From Axinella damicornis (lineage: Eukaryota > Porifera > Demospongiae > Axinellida > Axinellidae): 64,000 nt of DNA. The notes beneath the pieces are model-generated. The model was given only the letters and a program-made list of their open reading frames with translations. It was not told the origin of the DNA and did not search any database. The position numbers and the translations under genes are program-made. Below, piece after piece: positions 32,625 through 44,475 of this stretch. Location: assembly GCA_963931865.1 (NCBI GenBank), contig OZ007509.1, positions 16,655,815 through 16,719,814 on the forward strand, written 5' to 3'. Numbering within the stretch: the stretch's first letter is position 1; every line of letters starts with the position of its first letter.

Positions 32625-34880
32625 CTGCATGCAGACAAAAAAGGAGTGAATATAGTGAATACCGTACTACCCATGGAGATGGCAGCTCTTGCTCTGTGTT
32701 ATTTTAACAATAAGAGACTTGTCTACAATGAATCAGTCTGAGGCATAGCCAGCAAAATAGGCAACAACCGAAGCAGTTGGTGGTATACGTATTATATGAC
32801 ATGCAGTAACTTATTGTTATACAAAGTCATAGCCTCGTTCCCAGTCCATCGCCCAGCATTACGCATGGGAGAGCCTAGGAACAAGGCTAACAAAGTCATA
32901 TTATACATGGTGTCATACAGCGCGACATTATAAATATGATTGTTTCCTGAATACCCGACAAAGACGGCATGGAAGCGAAAGCAGTAGTCTAGCAGGGAGT
33001 GGAAAGCACAAGGTGGCCATGAGAGTCTAGTCCACCCCCTCACGAGGGGGCGTGGTCTGGGAACAAAGAACGGCCCCTTAGGGCTAGGGCCAGCATTACC
33101 TTGCACCAAGAAGGGGGCCCTTCTTTGTACCTGATCCCTTTACTGACCTCGCTTCCAAAAGCGCACAACTTAATCCTTCATAAGTGATGTCACACAGCTC
33201 ACAACTAGCCCAGTTGAGTGCAAAAAGTCTTCAGAAGTGTCGCCGCAATGTAGCGTTGCCTTATCCAGTCAAAGTTGCATGGCAAAGGCTCTAGGCTCTT
33301 GCTTGTGAGTATTAAAAGTTAGTGCTATGTAATAATTAACAGTCTTGCAACCTCATTGGTCCTTACCACATTCCAAGAAATTCGACTTTGTTCACCAGAA
33401 GTACTTGACTCCAGTAAAGTGCCTAAAATGACTGCCCCAAAAATGGGAAGCAGATTCGATGGACGGCGAAGGATGTTTCAAAAGCCTTCTATGGACCATG
33501 GGTGAGCTAGGTTAGTACATGTTCTCTCTTGAAATGAGTAGCTATGATTGTGCTTGGTTGACATGGGAGCCTTAGCGGACACGTTCGCAGGTAAAGCCCA
33601 AGTCCAAGAAATTCGACTTCATTCACCAGACCATTTCTCCCCAGGAGGGGCGTGGTCTGGGCACGAGACTATATCAGACGGTTTCTCCCCGCAAGGGGGT
33701 GTGGTCTGGGGGCAAGACTAATAAGAGTCCTTCATGACTACTGCAAACAATGGTGAAAAAAAATTCTGTGCTACGAGTGGATTCTTAGCTACCTTGCAGT
33801 CACTGTGGAGGTGCAATGCTTTGTTTCTTTGTACCCTACTCACCAAACTTTGTGCCCCGTGTAAACTGTGGTCTGGTTAATAATATTTTACAACTATGTT
33901 AGTGGTTGGGTAGTTCCACCTCCAGTATTTGCTATGCTGTGTATCAATCCCCAAGAGAGAAGCTAAGCTCTGGTGTACCACTTTTTGTCGTACAGAACTG
34001 ACCAGGACTCATCGCAGGAAGCGTTGCTGACTGTGAGCACGTACTGAGCCAGTTGTCGAGGCACGGCAGCAATTTAAGACACAGATAGCGACTATAACAA
34101 TTTAAGTGTATCATTTTCCATTATAATCTCGCAAAATCAATCTCAGTACAATGCAGTGGAAACGGACTCAGAACGCACTTTAGTCTCAAGATCAAAAATT
34201 TACTCAGGGGGCAAGCGGATCAAGACGGACTAAGATGAAGAATAAATAAAGGAGGCGTGTCAATGATTTTGACTTTTGAATCCCCGTAAATCAACCTTGG
34301 ACGGGAACAATCAAGCGATCAAGGACGATTTTCAGCGATCAAGATTCTTGGTCCCAGTTGCAAATGCTTCAATGGGCAATATGTAAGTGACTACCCCTTG
34401 CAAAGTATGTAAGGGAAATGTGGGTAATATGGAACACCCAAGCCTCTGGGATTGTAACAACAACTAACTAGCTCTTGGATTCAAATTACAAAAGTACATA
34501 GACAACATCTAGTGCACTAACTTCAAACTGAATATCATTCTGCACAATCCCTATTAATTTTACGCTACCCTACTGCGGGTAATTCGGAACACCAGAGAGT
34601 AATCGGAACACGCCACCACGATTGCAAAGGTACAGTAGAGTGTATGCTGGTAGACAAGCTTAGTACCTACTAAGTCAGGGGCGTAAGAAGATGTTTTGTA
34701 GTAGGGGGGCTGCTGTGACCAACAGATAGATGGGTGGGCGAAGCCTGTCCTTGGGGGGGTCTGGGGGCCCTTGATCCGCTCTTAAAACGATCTTTAATCA
34801 CTTGATTCCATCTTGATACGGGTTGCAGACACTTCTACAGGTGACATATAAGTGACTAGCCCTTGGTTTGGGTATCATAC
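32625..34880. other. Repeat-rich intergenic; first exon of the CBM21 gene may be here
   Basis: 32829-32890 is a TAGCCTCGTTCCCAG palindrome. Around 32985-33065 and 33640-33720 are copies of a CACCAGACC...GGTCTGGG(C/A)ACGAGACTA hairpin, preceded by AAATTCGACTT(C/T)(A/G)TTCACCAGA. A short frame with donor near 33430-33503 (MTAPKMGSRFDGRR) could be an exon but looks like a dispersed repeat. No gene could be closed. Confidence 0.4.
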
Positions 34881-35172
34881 CTCGTCCTTCTGTGATGCAT
34901 GAGCAGTATTTGGCCTCTAGCACCGCTGCCAGCTTTGACTCGTCCACAACTGGTCGTCTAAGTGCATCTACCAGACTCCTCCAGGTTGGTTTCGGACTAA
35001 CTGCCTTTAGCCACTCAGTAATCACCTCACGCAGACAGTCCTTGGCATTGCTGTACATAGATTCAATGCTTTTCAGAGTGGATACGTCCACTTTCAGCTC
35101 TATTCCAATGTCAAACCACTTTGTTCGAGAATCATGGATTTCATTTCGCACAGTACTCAAATTCAGATCCAT
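34881..35172 (-). pseudogene. Orphan death-domain exon with lost splice acceptor
   Basis: Encodes a death domain almost identical to that of the fourth kelch gene (KSIES.YSNAKDCLREVIT, WLKAVSPKPTWRSL). The 3' donor is intact (GTATGA after 34881). In the intact paralogues the exon is preceded by TTTCAG; here the same place reads TTTCAC, so the AG is gone. No kelch exon follows on this strand before the repeat region. Either a relic, or a single-exon protein starting at the ATG at 35172 and reading into the intron for about 124 codons. Confidence 0.6.
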
Positions 35173-35772
35173 ATTGCCAAGTGAAACAGTTAATTTAGCT
35201 AGCTAATTTGCAAGTCTGCACGAGGAAACTAATTAAGGCTACGTCATGCCATAGATAATGAAATTATCTATGGTCGACCGGTCACGACTCACCATCTGAC
35301 ATGCATGGGTATATATGCATCTCCTATATAAGGATTGTGAAAGCACAGCAAACACAATTTGACCAACTATATTATTGCACCACACACAACACATGCTAAG
35401 TAAGAATAAAACCACATGCCATCACATGCTAGCTGGTATGTTGGGTTTTTTCCCCGGCTGGCTTGCAAGACTAATAGCTATCAGCACCTAAAACATTCAT
35501 TGTGACTACAGAAAACAACAACAATTGTTGTGAGCATAATAATATTATGCATTCTCTATTTTATGTAAACAAAAGCAAGAGCTACAATGTGCAGAGCAAA
35601 GGTTCAAATTATACCAGAGCTTAGTCTAAGTGCTACGTAAATCAATCTCAATTTGAGTACATGTCATGTAGTATACGTACGTACATGTAGTTGTAACGGA
35701 AGTAGCGATATAAAACTGGAGTTCAGCATGTGCGAGGTATATTGTGTAATAGTAATATATGCCTATGATAGC
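35173..35772. other. Intergenic between two same-strand copies
   Basis: Contains ATAGATAATGAAATTATCTAT, a short perfect palindrome near 35251. The part 35580-35740 is duplicated at 18027-18150. No gene. Confidence 0.5.
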
Positions 35773-36906
35773 TTATAAGACATTCACTGTTTCGATATGG
35801 TTAGTAGGTTCGTCATGCTGGTCCTGGCCTTGCATGAATCCTCCGACAATCATCAGCTTATTGTTCGGGAGGGCTGCCAATAGACAGAAGGAACGTGCCT
35901 TTTCCATGTTGCATTTGATCCCCCAGGACTTCTCTGCTGGGTTGAACGCGTAAATGGCAGAGCAATTTTTCTCGCCTTCTTCCAATGACTGCTTCCCACC
36001 CACTGCTAGCAGCTTTCCATTTACGGTTGCACACGTAGCATTATAAACGGGCACTTTAGGCATTATATCCCACTTTCCGGACTTGTCATCGAGATCATTC
36101 AGTGAGCAGGCGAGCGCAGATTTTGATGCGGTTTTGCGAACATTTCCCCCCAGCATGTACACCTTGTCTCCACAAACAGTTAACCACGCATCTAGAAATG
36201 GGTGTGGCAGGCTCCTGGCAGTTGCCCAATGGAGTGTTTCGGTATTCATGACCTCTACAGTGCTCAGACTGTCACCATCCAGTCCTGAAGTAGTTCCTCC
36301 TGCTACAATAAGCGACGTTCGATTGCGTACTATACCAGGGAAGAGTCGCTCTGTGGGCATTTTATAGAACTTCTCTGACCATTGCTTGTTTGTGCCTTCT
36401 CCTGTGAGGCTGAGGAGGGTGCCAACGACTTTACCATCCTGCTGTCCTCCTATAGCAGTCAGGAGGCCATTGATAACTGCTATCCCAAATCTGATAAAAG
36501 GGCATTCTGGGTAGATACACAACCACTTGCTGTTGCTGGAATCATACGCATATACGGATGGATCGCCGCCAATCCTAAAGTATGCTATATTTCCTTCCAC
36601 AGCAGCTGATCCTCGAATACCTTTCGGCAGTACCACTGGACGTTCCTGGGCTTTTATTATGCTATCCTTCTCTCGGATTTGCTGTTCCATCTCTCGGAGT
36701 TGTTTATCCTTCCCTTGGAGTTGTTCGTCCTTCTCTTGGAGTAGCTTCTTGAGTTCCTCGATTCCTTTGGGTGCAGTTTCAGTTTCTGATCGGTGTATGA
36801 AAAAACTACCAATGGAATAGCTATGCATAGCTATATCTACCACAAAGTGAAGATAACCTGGAATTAGTCTCAATCGCTGAATCCATCTTACTATCTCTCT
36901 ATCTGC

Positions 36907-36947
<41 letters not shown>

Positions 36948-37923
36948 CATCTATCTACACATGAAGCAGTAAATAGAAATTGATTGACAGTGCACCTACC
37001 ATCTAGTGGTTTCGGATTCCATTTAAGCTCTGTTGAAGGTAATAAGAGATTCAGTATTATCAATGAAAACAGGCCACATGTCCGTGTAATTAGCCATACC
37101 CGTCTGAACTCAACTAAGGATTATTATGACAATGTTAGCTATACCTAGTCATGTGAGAGATATAGATTCCAATGTGTCGCCTGACTATAATGCATACTTT
37201 GAGTATCATTACCTGGAATTTCTGTGCTGCATGAGCAGAATTTGGCATCGAGATCTGCTGCCAGCTTGTGTTCATCAACGACTCGTGTATTCAGAGCATC
37301 TACCAGAGCTTTCCATGTTGGTTTTGGATCAACTGCTTTTAGCCACACTGTGAGAACCTCACGGAGGCAATCCTTGGAATCAGTGTAAGTAGATTCAATA
37401 TTTTTCAGAGTGGATACGTCTACTTTGAGCTCTATTCCAATGTCATACCACTTTGTTCGAGCATCATGGATTTCATTTCGCACAGTCCTCAAATCCAGAT
37501 CCATGTTGTCACTGAAAGGAAAGGAGCAATATCTACCTTTTAACTGCATGTGTTAAGGTTTGTTATTGGACAATCAACTACTACAAATGCAATAGCTAAC
37601 AACAATGGAGTACAAAACAAACACTCACTGGCTGCATTAAGGAGAAACTGTAACACTGCAAGTCTAAAATGTGCATGGTGAAAGCAGCTGCCACTAGACA
37701 TCCAGTAAGAGGGCTACAGCCAATGAGCTTAAGATGTCGTATGGAATCCACCCAATCAAGTGTCAGCTGGCTTATCACTATAATATACAGATGTGAGAAG
37801 TTGTGGTCACACCAGTAAACTATGCTGGTGTTTGATCACCTCTTGGTTCTTCTCCTCTGCACGTGTAGCTAGCTAGTGGTCATATAATCATGCTTGTACT
37901 CACCATAACACTTGGTTCATCAT
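35773..37923 (-). CDS. Death domain - coiled coil - kelch propeller protein, copy 3
   Basis: Four exons: 37923-37904 (MMNQVL), 37511-37213 (death domain), 37029-37000 (a 30-base exon, ELKWNPKPLD) and 36785-35773 (coiled coil plus kelch). Phases are 2, 1, 1; 454 codons with the stop. The death domain keeps KWYDIGIELKVDVSTLKNI and WLKAVDPKPTWKALVDAL. The coiled coil reads EELKKLLQEKDEQLQGKDKQ and onward. Kelch strands: LTAIGG, LIVAGG, VYMLGG, LLAVGG, LMIVGG. A CTAT microsatellite lies in the intron right upstream of the last exon. Compared with copies 1 and 2 it has gained (or they have lost) the small third exon, which has a counterpart in the fourth gene. Function inferred as for copy 1. Confidence 0.83.
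36894..36957 (+). repeat. CTAT microsatellite
   Basis: About 14 tandem ATCT units in the intron between the small exon and the kelch exon of copy 3. Confidence 0.9.
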
Positions 37924-39025
37924 TTACAGCCTCTAGTAGTTGAACTGTCTGAAAAGGGGGTGGATACTAGATGCTGTGCTTTTATTTTGATGTGAGAATC
38001 AGGAAACTGTGAATTTTGAGGTTCAAGTAAATTCATATGGGTATGATTTTAACGAAATTGCATAAACATGGTGATTTTGTATGAACCTTAGTTGCATGTA
38101 TTTGCTCTTATGGTTCAGCATCACTACGCTAAATTTTCAAGCCAAGGGGAGAGGGCATGTCAATAGATGAGATAGAATCTTAATTTTTGACAGGTAAGTC
38201 CCATCTGAGAGTCCTGTTTGACAAGCTATACATGATTGTAAACAATGCAAGATTACATCTACTTAGCTATAATATCAATGTACTGCGGCTACTGGCATAA
38301 TTTTTTTGAAGGGCTGAAAATTATGAAGTTGTGAAAAACGTAACTCCAGAAAACTGAATAAGATCAACGAAAAACTGCTGAAACCAGCATGTTAAGACTA
38401 CAAATTAGTCATGATCATGTTTATTATCGAGAAAAAAAAGAAGCTGACCAACTATAGGCTAGCTAAATGTTACCTCACTCAGAGGGTCCCAGATAGTTCA
38501 GACTAAAAATGTCACCAATACTATAAGCAATTACTAGGAATACGCATGCGCAGTGTCTGTGCCTCGCGCGCGCACGCTCACAATCTGTAATAGTATAGTA
38601 GGCGTGGTTTCCTGTGGAAGAAAACGAAGGTGCGAAAGTCAGTTCAGCGTGCGAAGTTTAGTTGTTCGAAGTTGTGCGAAGTTGCTGATTGAGGTTGAAG
38701 ATGGCTAAGCGTTGCCAGGAAGAATACGAAGACGTTAGCGAGGTTCTACACCCTTCGACACTGTCAACACTCTATATGTACGTACCATGGCCTAGACTAA
38801 ACGTTTGTCTTACTTGTCTCCGCTAAACTCTCCTTGTATACATCGCTTCTTCGTCAATCTGTCAGACTCTCTCTCCTTTGCCTTACTCTCTTCTGAGGCA
38901 GTGTCTCTTTTCCCTGTATAGATCGCTTCTTTGCATTTCGCACGCGCAGTACGTGCACGAGCACGGGACCACAGAAACCGCAGCGATGCAACCGCCCCCT
39001 GCCCCTCGCAATTAAAGTGTGACGG

Positions 39026-39074
<49 letters not shown>

Positions 39075-39611
39075 TGTATATATATATACAGACGCGATGT
39101 GACTACGCTGCACGATTAGTTGCCTCGCGCTAAGGCGCTCGGCAATAATATTACCCCCGGTATAGTGACAATTGAACTCCCCCGAGCTCGAACCTTCCGG
39201 GCACTTGTATGGTCTGGGACCCCCCCTGGGACATCCCCGTGACATGACACTGCCAGCACAAATTATTTTATTCATGACGCTTTTCGGTCTAGTGGGGCTC
39301 GCCCACACAACTCACCTGCAACTGCCGTCCCTTTCAGAGTGACCGAGTCCAACTGGCCTTGAGGTAACTTTGAGCATGTTTATATACTTAGTACATGAGT
39401 GGGTGATTACGCATCCATCGTACATGTAGGGTGTTGTTGTGAGTATTTTAGAGTAGAATAGGGATTGTGTGTAAACAGCTAATTGGGCAGAGCGTATGCG
39501 TATTAAATTTGAGGTGCATCTCTCCAGTTCAGTCTTAGCCTACGGCTGGACACAAAAGAGCCTGTTTGAAATGGGAGAATTCCGATTATGTTCTTTTCCT
39601 TTCAGTGAGTC
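37924..39611. other. Divergent intergenic region with a promoter-like segment
   Basis: Between the divergent copies 3 (-) and 4 (+). 38560-38750 holds a GC-richer patch with AAGATGGC at 38696 (YY1-like at an ATG) opening MAKRCQEEYEDVSEVL. It could be a first exon, but I found no exon that joins it in frame. A TA-rich microsatellite is at 39017-39091. A segment at 39346-39371 sits between an AG and a GTAACT but also cannot be joined in frame to the next exon. Confidence 0.4.
39017..39091. repeat. TA/CATA microsatellite
   Basis: Runs of TATATA interspersed with CATA, about 75 bases. Confidence 0.9.
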
Positions 39612-42600
39612 ATGGATTTGGACTTGAGTACTGTGCGAAATGAAATCCATGATGCTCGAAACAAGTGGTATGACATTGGAATAGAGCTGAAAGTGGACGT
39701 ATCCACTCTGAAAAGCATTGAATCTGTGTACAGCAATGCCAAGGACTGTCTGCGTGAGGTGATTACTGAGTGGCTAAAGGCAGTTAGTCCCAAACCAACC
39801 TGGAGGAGTCTGGTAGATGCACTTAGACGACCCGTTGTGGACGAGTCAAAGCTGGCAGCAGTGCTAGAGGGAAAATACTGCTCATGCAGCACAGAAGGAC
39901 GAGGTAACTACATTATTTTATCCTGCTCGTATATAGGGCTCTACAGGGCCGTAGCCGCCGGTACAGTTGATCTGGTTTCAACCGGACCACTTTTAAATTT
40001 AGCGACAATGACAATTATTGTGCATACGCGGCGCGCGCGGCAGACCGATGGCTGCAAATAGCTTGAAACTGTCACTTCCTAGTCTTCCTGGTGAGCCCCA
40101 TCATCCCAAGAACTTTGAGTTTCCCAAGCAAACTTTTGGTAAGCCAAACCTGTGCTGTGCTCCGCGCAGAGCCAGTGGTTTAAGAGCTAGCGAGCTGGCC
40201 GTTCTTGCAGTACGTGTACGACGAACAGGAAGCGTTGAGTCTGCATGCGACATGTCACTGTAGCCATAGATATCCATGCTCTAGCTAGCAAGCACTGTGC
40301 CCACAGCTGGGGAGTCTATATAGACCCGGTAACCACATTCTTACCCATCAGAAACCACCTCAGAAGGCCAAAAACTTTTCCTGGGGGGTAGCCCCAGACC
40401 CCCTACAGCAGTGCGCTCCGCGCGCATTTCTTCGCACCACCGGTAAGCCAACACTGCTGTTCAGCCTGACCACTTCAGATCTCGTGGCTACGGTCCTGCT
40501 CTACTATGGTAGCTGTAAACATGCACTGACCTACTGCTGTCACAGCACATTCCATCTCTTCTTACATTCTGCAGCACTGAAATTTAACCAAGAAGAGAGT
40601 AAGTACACTTCCTGTACATCATAATTATTGTTTGCTACGTTAGCTACTAAATTGCGGGTGTTTCAGTTACTGTGCGGGCCCTGCCTGGTCTCTTATTTTA
40701 TGTGTGTCGTGTTTGCTGCGGATGGAGAGACAGTGAGCTGATCTGATAGCTTAAAACCACAAGGTCTACACCAAATGCATGTTACTTTATAACTGCTGTT
40801 TCTTGGATGTGACTAAAACACGGAACCGACTGGAGCTGAGTTTGGCATCACTTCCAACCATGTCCAATCGGTATCTGGGTAAGCTTATGTAATCACGTTC
40901 CCACACTGTAGTATGGTCGCTCAGTTACAATACTGCTGGTCGCAGTCCAACACCTCACTGAAAGTGCTTGTAATGCAATATAACTCTCCTTTTGAGTCCA
41001 TTTTCTGTTCCATTTGTCTGCTCTGTGTTTTTCCTGTTTCTGCATTTGTATATACAACCAGTGCAGTGTAAACATGCACTGTGCATGTGCTTCAATTTAC
41101 TGCTGTACCAACTATAAGGGGAAAACGGTCGTATTAGTCAGGCCTATACGATGGTCCAGTGTGAATATTTGCCGTATGCAGTAGTGTCGTAAAGCCTCCC
41201 TACACTGCTAGCTGTACCATCAGTTACGGGAATGTGCCTCCCTTATTTATGAGGTGGTCTCCCTCTATGGGTATAATGCAAGGTCTTGCATGCCGACAAC
41301 CGCTATAGAGACTACACCCACCTGCATAAGGACGTGCACATGGTTGAATGTGAAGAACATTTTGCTCCTGCATGTTGCTCTGCTGGCAGATCGTCGGCAG
41401 TAGAGATGCTCACTGCTTGTGTAAAATCTATTCTTTGGGGGGACTGCCTTCTGCTACTAAGTGTTTTAAGTATTGTATAGAAGAGAGATTTATTCTCTGA
41501 TATATTTTCCACAGCATGTGAACTTGATGACTATGAGCCTCCACGGAAGAAACTGAGTAAGTAGTGGCCACTATAGCAATGATGTTCAGGTACACACATT
41601 AGATACAATCGAGCAGCTGTTTGCACAGACTGGGGGTGGGAATGGCTTGTAAATTAGGCTAAAGCTTAGCTACCGTAGTCGCGCGTTATTAGGCGCATGC
41701 GCCTATAACTCTACAGGAAGGAAATATGCGCCTATGCGCCTAATAACGAATATTTTAATAATGACATTCCTTGAATAGGAAGTGCACTTCAATTGGAATT
41801 ATAGCTGTTTTCCACTCCGTATGATCGAAACGGCAGAGTTTCTGAAAGAAGACTGCAGCGCTTAACAGTGAATACCTGGGACGAGAGTTGAACCTGCGCC
41901 TAACAGCGAATATGCGCCTATAAGTGAGCTGTGCCTAATAACGCGCGACTACGGTACTGATCTTGTGTACTCAGAATCAATATTTTGGGTGTGGCTTCCT
42001 GTTTCAGTTTGTTTCCGCTTCATTTCCGTTTCATAGTTCCATCCTGTGTTATAGCTTACCCACACAAAAACGGTTGTATATTATTGTATTCACAGGTTAA
42101 TCTAACATCTTGGCAGCTTGTAGTCTATATCACTGTAAAAGTAATCATAAGACAACCTGCAAAGGCAACTGGCCCAAATCATCTCACTGACAATCTTGGG
42201 AACATCTGTAAGGTCACTCAAACTGGTTGTCATGGAAATGTTCATATGCCCTTGATGGTGGCAGGTCCATCACAGATCGATGTTTAGTGGTTAAGATCCC
42301 ACTATTGTGGTTGTAGATAATCTGGGCCAGCTTCCTCTCAAGTTGCCTTATGCAATTAGTCTCTGAACCCCTTCTTCTAACCACCTTCTCCAGCTTGTCT
42401 GCAACAGGGTAACCACTCAGGGTTGAAACAACTGATTTGTTTTTCCAGTGATATATTGATTATGCATGCCTAGTACACAACTAAAGTCTACAGAAGCCCT
42501 CCCAGAATTATATTGTCGTAGGGATTCTCTTCAGACTTCCTAAGACAGCTTTCATTTCACCAAACTTTGGGTTTGGGAGAGAAAGGTATGGGCTTGTCAG

Positions 42601-43753
42601 GTTCAAAACTGTACATGTAGGCTAGCTGTCACGTTCTTATTATGTTTGCATTAATCTTACATTATGTACAGGTTAACCATGTAGCAACAACCGTACCTTT
42701 TATTGGGTTTAATTTGTTTTATGCCGAGCAGAACCTGAAGACCTAACGAAAGAAGTCCAGAAACTCAAACGGCAACTCCAGGAGAAGGAGCTCGTAGTGA
42801 AGGAAAACCAGCTACTCAAGCACCAACTTCAAGAGAAGGAGCAACAAATACGAGAGAAAGACAACATAATAAAAGCCCAGGAGCGCCCGGTAAAATTACC
42901 TACAGGTATTCGAGGATCAGCTGCTGTGGAAGGGAATATAGCGTACTTTAGAATAGGTGGCGATCCATCCGTATACGCATATGATTCCAGCAACAGCAAG
43001 TGGTTGTGTATCTACCCAGAATGCCCTTCCATCAGATTTGGCATAGCAGTTATCAATGGCCTCCTGACTGCTATAGGAGGACAGCAGGATGGTATAGTCA
43101 TTGGCACCCTCCTCAGTCTCACAGGAGAAGGAAGAAACAAGCAATGGTCAGAGAAGTTCTATCCAATGCCAACAAAGCGACTTTTCCCTGGCATATTGCG
43201 CTACCGAAAGTTGCTTATCATAGCAGGAGGAACAAGTTCAGGGCTAGATGGTGATAGTCTGAGCACTGTGGAGGTGATGGATACCGAAACACTCCATTGG
43301 ACAACGACCAAGAGCCTGCCACACCCATTTATAGATGCATGGTTAACCGTCTGCGGAGACAAGGTGTACATGCTGGGGGGAAACATTCGTAAAAGCCCAT
43401 CAAAGTCTGCTGTCGCCTGCTCGCTGAATGATCTCCATGATCGGTCCGGAAAGTGGGATACGATGCCTTTCGTGCCAGTTTATAACGCCACATGTGCAAC
43501 AGTTGATGGGCAGCTGCTAGCAGTGGGTGGGAAGCAGTCATTAGACGAAGACACGAAAAATTCCTCCGCCATTTACGCCTACAATCCAACAGAGAACTCC
43601 TGGAGCATTAAATGTCACATGAAAACCGCACGCTCCTTCTGTCTAGTGGCAGCCCTCCCAAACCATAAACTGATGGTTGTTGGAGGATTCACACAAGGTC
43701 TCGGTCTGCACGATGAATCGACTAATGAAGTCGAAGTTATAAACATTCGGTAA
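39612..43753 (+). CDS. Death domain - coiled coil - kelch propeller protein, copy 4 (plus strand)
   Basis: Exons 39612-39903 (death domain), 40575-40598 (24 bases, ALKFNQEE), 41515-41556 (42 bases, CELDDYEPPRKKL) and 42732-43753 (coiled coil plus kelch). All junctions are phase 1; 460 codons with the stop. The start is the ATG at 39612: a TTTCAG acceptor ends at 39605, but the six bases between it and ATG read TGA GTC in frame, so an upstream coding exon cannot join. The other copies have seven bases here and do join one. The 24-base exon matches the 30-base exon of copy 3 (ELKWNP). The 42-base exon adds PPRKKL, a basic patch. Kelch strands: LTAIGG, LIIAGG, VYMLGG, LLAVGG, LMVVGG. Two transposons lie in its introns. 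Function inferred as for copy 1. Confidence 0.83.
39944..40498. mobile_element. DNA transposon relic with terminal repeats and target duplication
   Basis: Begins CAGGGCCGTAGCC and ends GGCTACGGTCCTG, a 13-base inverted terminus with one mismatch. CTCTA directly precedes (39939-39943) and directly follows (40499-40503) the element, a candidate target duplication. Inside, 40050-40190 encodes HPKNFEFPKQTFGKPNLC, which resembles the start of TTF-type zinc-finger transposases of the hAT/ZMYM1 kind; this is from memory and unverified. It sits in the first intron of kelch copy 4. A sequence resembling its left end is at 12650-12705. Confidence 0.6.
41671..41956. mobile_element. Complete MITE with 24-base perfect termini and TA target
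   Basis: Starts TACCGTAGTCGCGCGTTATT and ends with the exact complement; the outer TA can be the target-site duplication. Inner subterminal strings GGCGCATGCGCC and GCGAATATGCGCC are also palindromic. Eroded relatives are at 4346-4531 and 21746-22003. It lies in the intron before the kelch exon of copy 4. No coding capacity. Confidence 0.8.
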
Positions 43754-44164
43754 TGCTTCCTTGAACAGATATGAGTACACAAACCATACACATCTTGACT
43801 AGTTTTGTAAATTTTTTTTGGTAAGTTAGTCATTATAGTACGTGTTTAATGTACACGAGTACGTGTTTAATGTACACGAGTACATGAGCCACCTACATAT
43901 GAAGTGCTGTAGGTAGCTCATGGCTGTATCTTACACAACTATGCATCCATGTTGGCTTTCATTAGAATATCCCCTTGCCCATCAATATATTAAGATTTTA
44001 ATGTGCGTGTGTGTGTGTGTCCGTGTGTGACGGAAGTGGGATGTTCGTGGGGCGGGATTAGACTATAGTGACGCGCGACCTTCGTACTTCAATTTACTGA
44101 ACCTCGCGAACTCCGCGGAGAACGTTCGAGAACATTAGGCATGGGCTGGAATCTTCCAGAACAG
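43754..44164. other. Intergenic; dispersed repeat
   Basis: GTACGTGTTTAATGTACACG is duplicated in tandem at about 43837-43881. 44024-44155 (GACGGAAGTGGGATGTTCGT ... GAACATTAGGCATGGGCTGG) is similar to 55454-55585, a dispersed repeat in direct orientation. No gene. Confidence 0.55.
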
Positions 44165-44475
44165 GTGAGGCTACAAGCGTTAAGCGGATGCAATCGGGGA
44201 GCAGCAGTCGAAGCGGACGCAATCGGGGAGCAGCAGCCGAAGCGCACGCAATCGGGGAGCTGCAGGTGTGAAGCCGGAGCAGCAGTTGAACTTGCAATCG
44301 AGGAGCAACAGCCAAAGCGGACGCAATCGGCGAGCAGTTGAAACGGACGCAATCGGGGAGTAGCAGCTGAAGCAGACACAAGTGGCGAGCAGCAGCTGAA
44401 GCGGACGCAAACGGGGAACAGCAGTTGAAGCGGATCAATGCAATCGGCGAGCAGCAGCTGAAGCGGACGCCCTGA
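44165..44475 (+). repeat. GC-rich minisatellite
   Basis: About eleven imperfect copies of a unit close to AAGCGGACGCAATCGGGGAG followed by CAGCAGCTG. The open frames across it on the minus strand are satellite artefacts. Confidence 0.85.

Noticed and set aside
39346..39371. 26-base exon before kelch copy 4
   Set aside because: Bounded by AG and GT, but no reading phase joins it to the death-domain exon without a stop.
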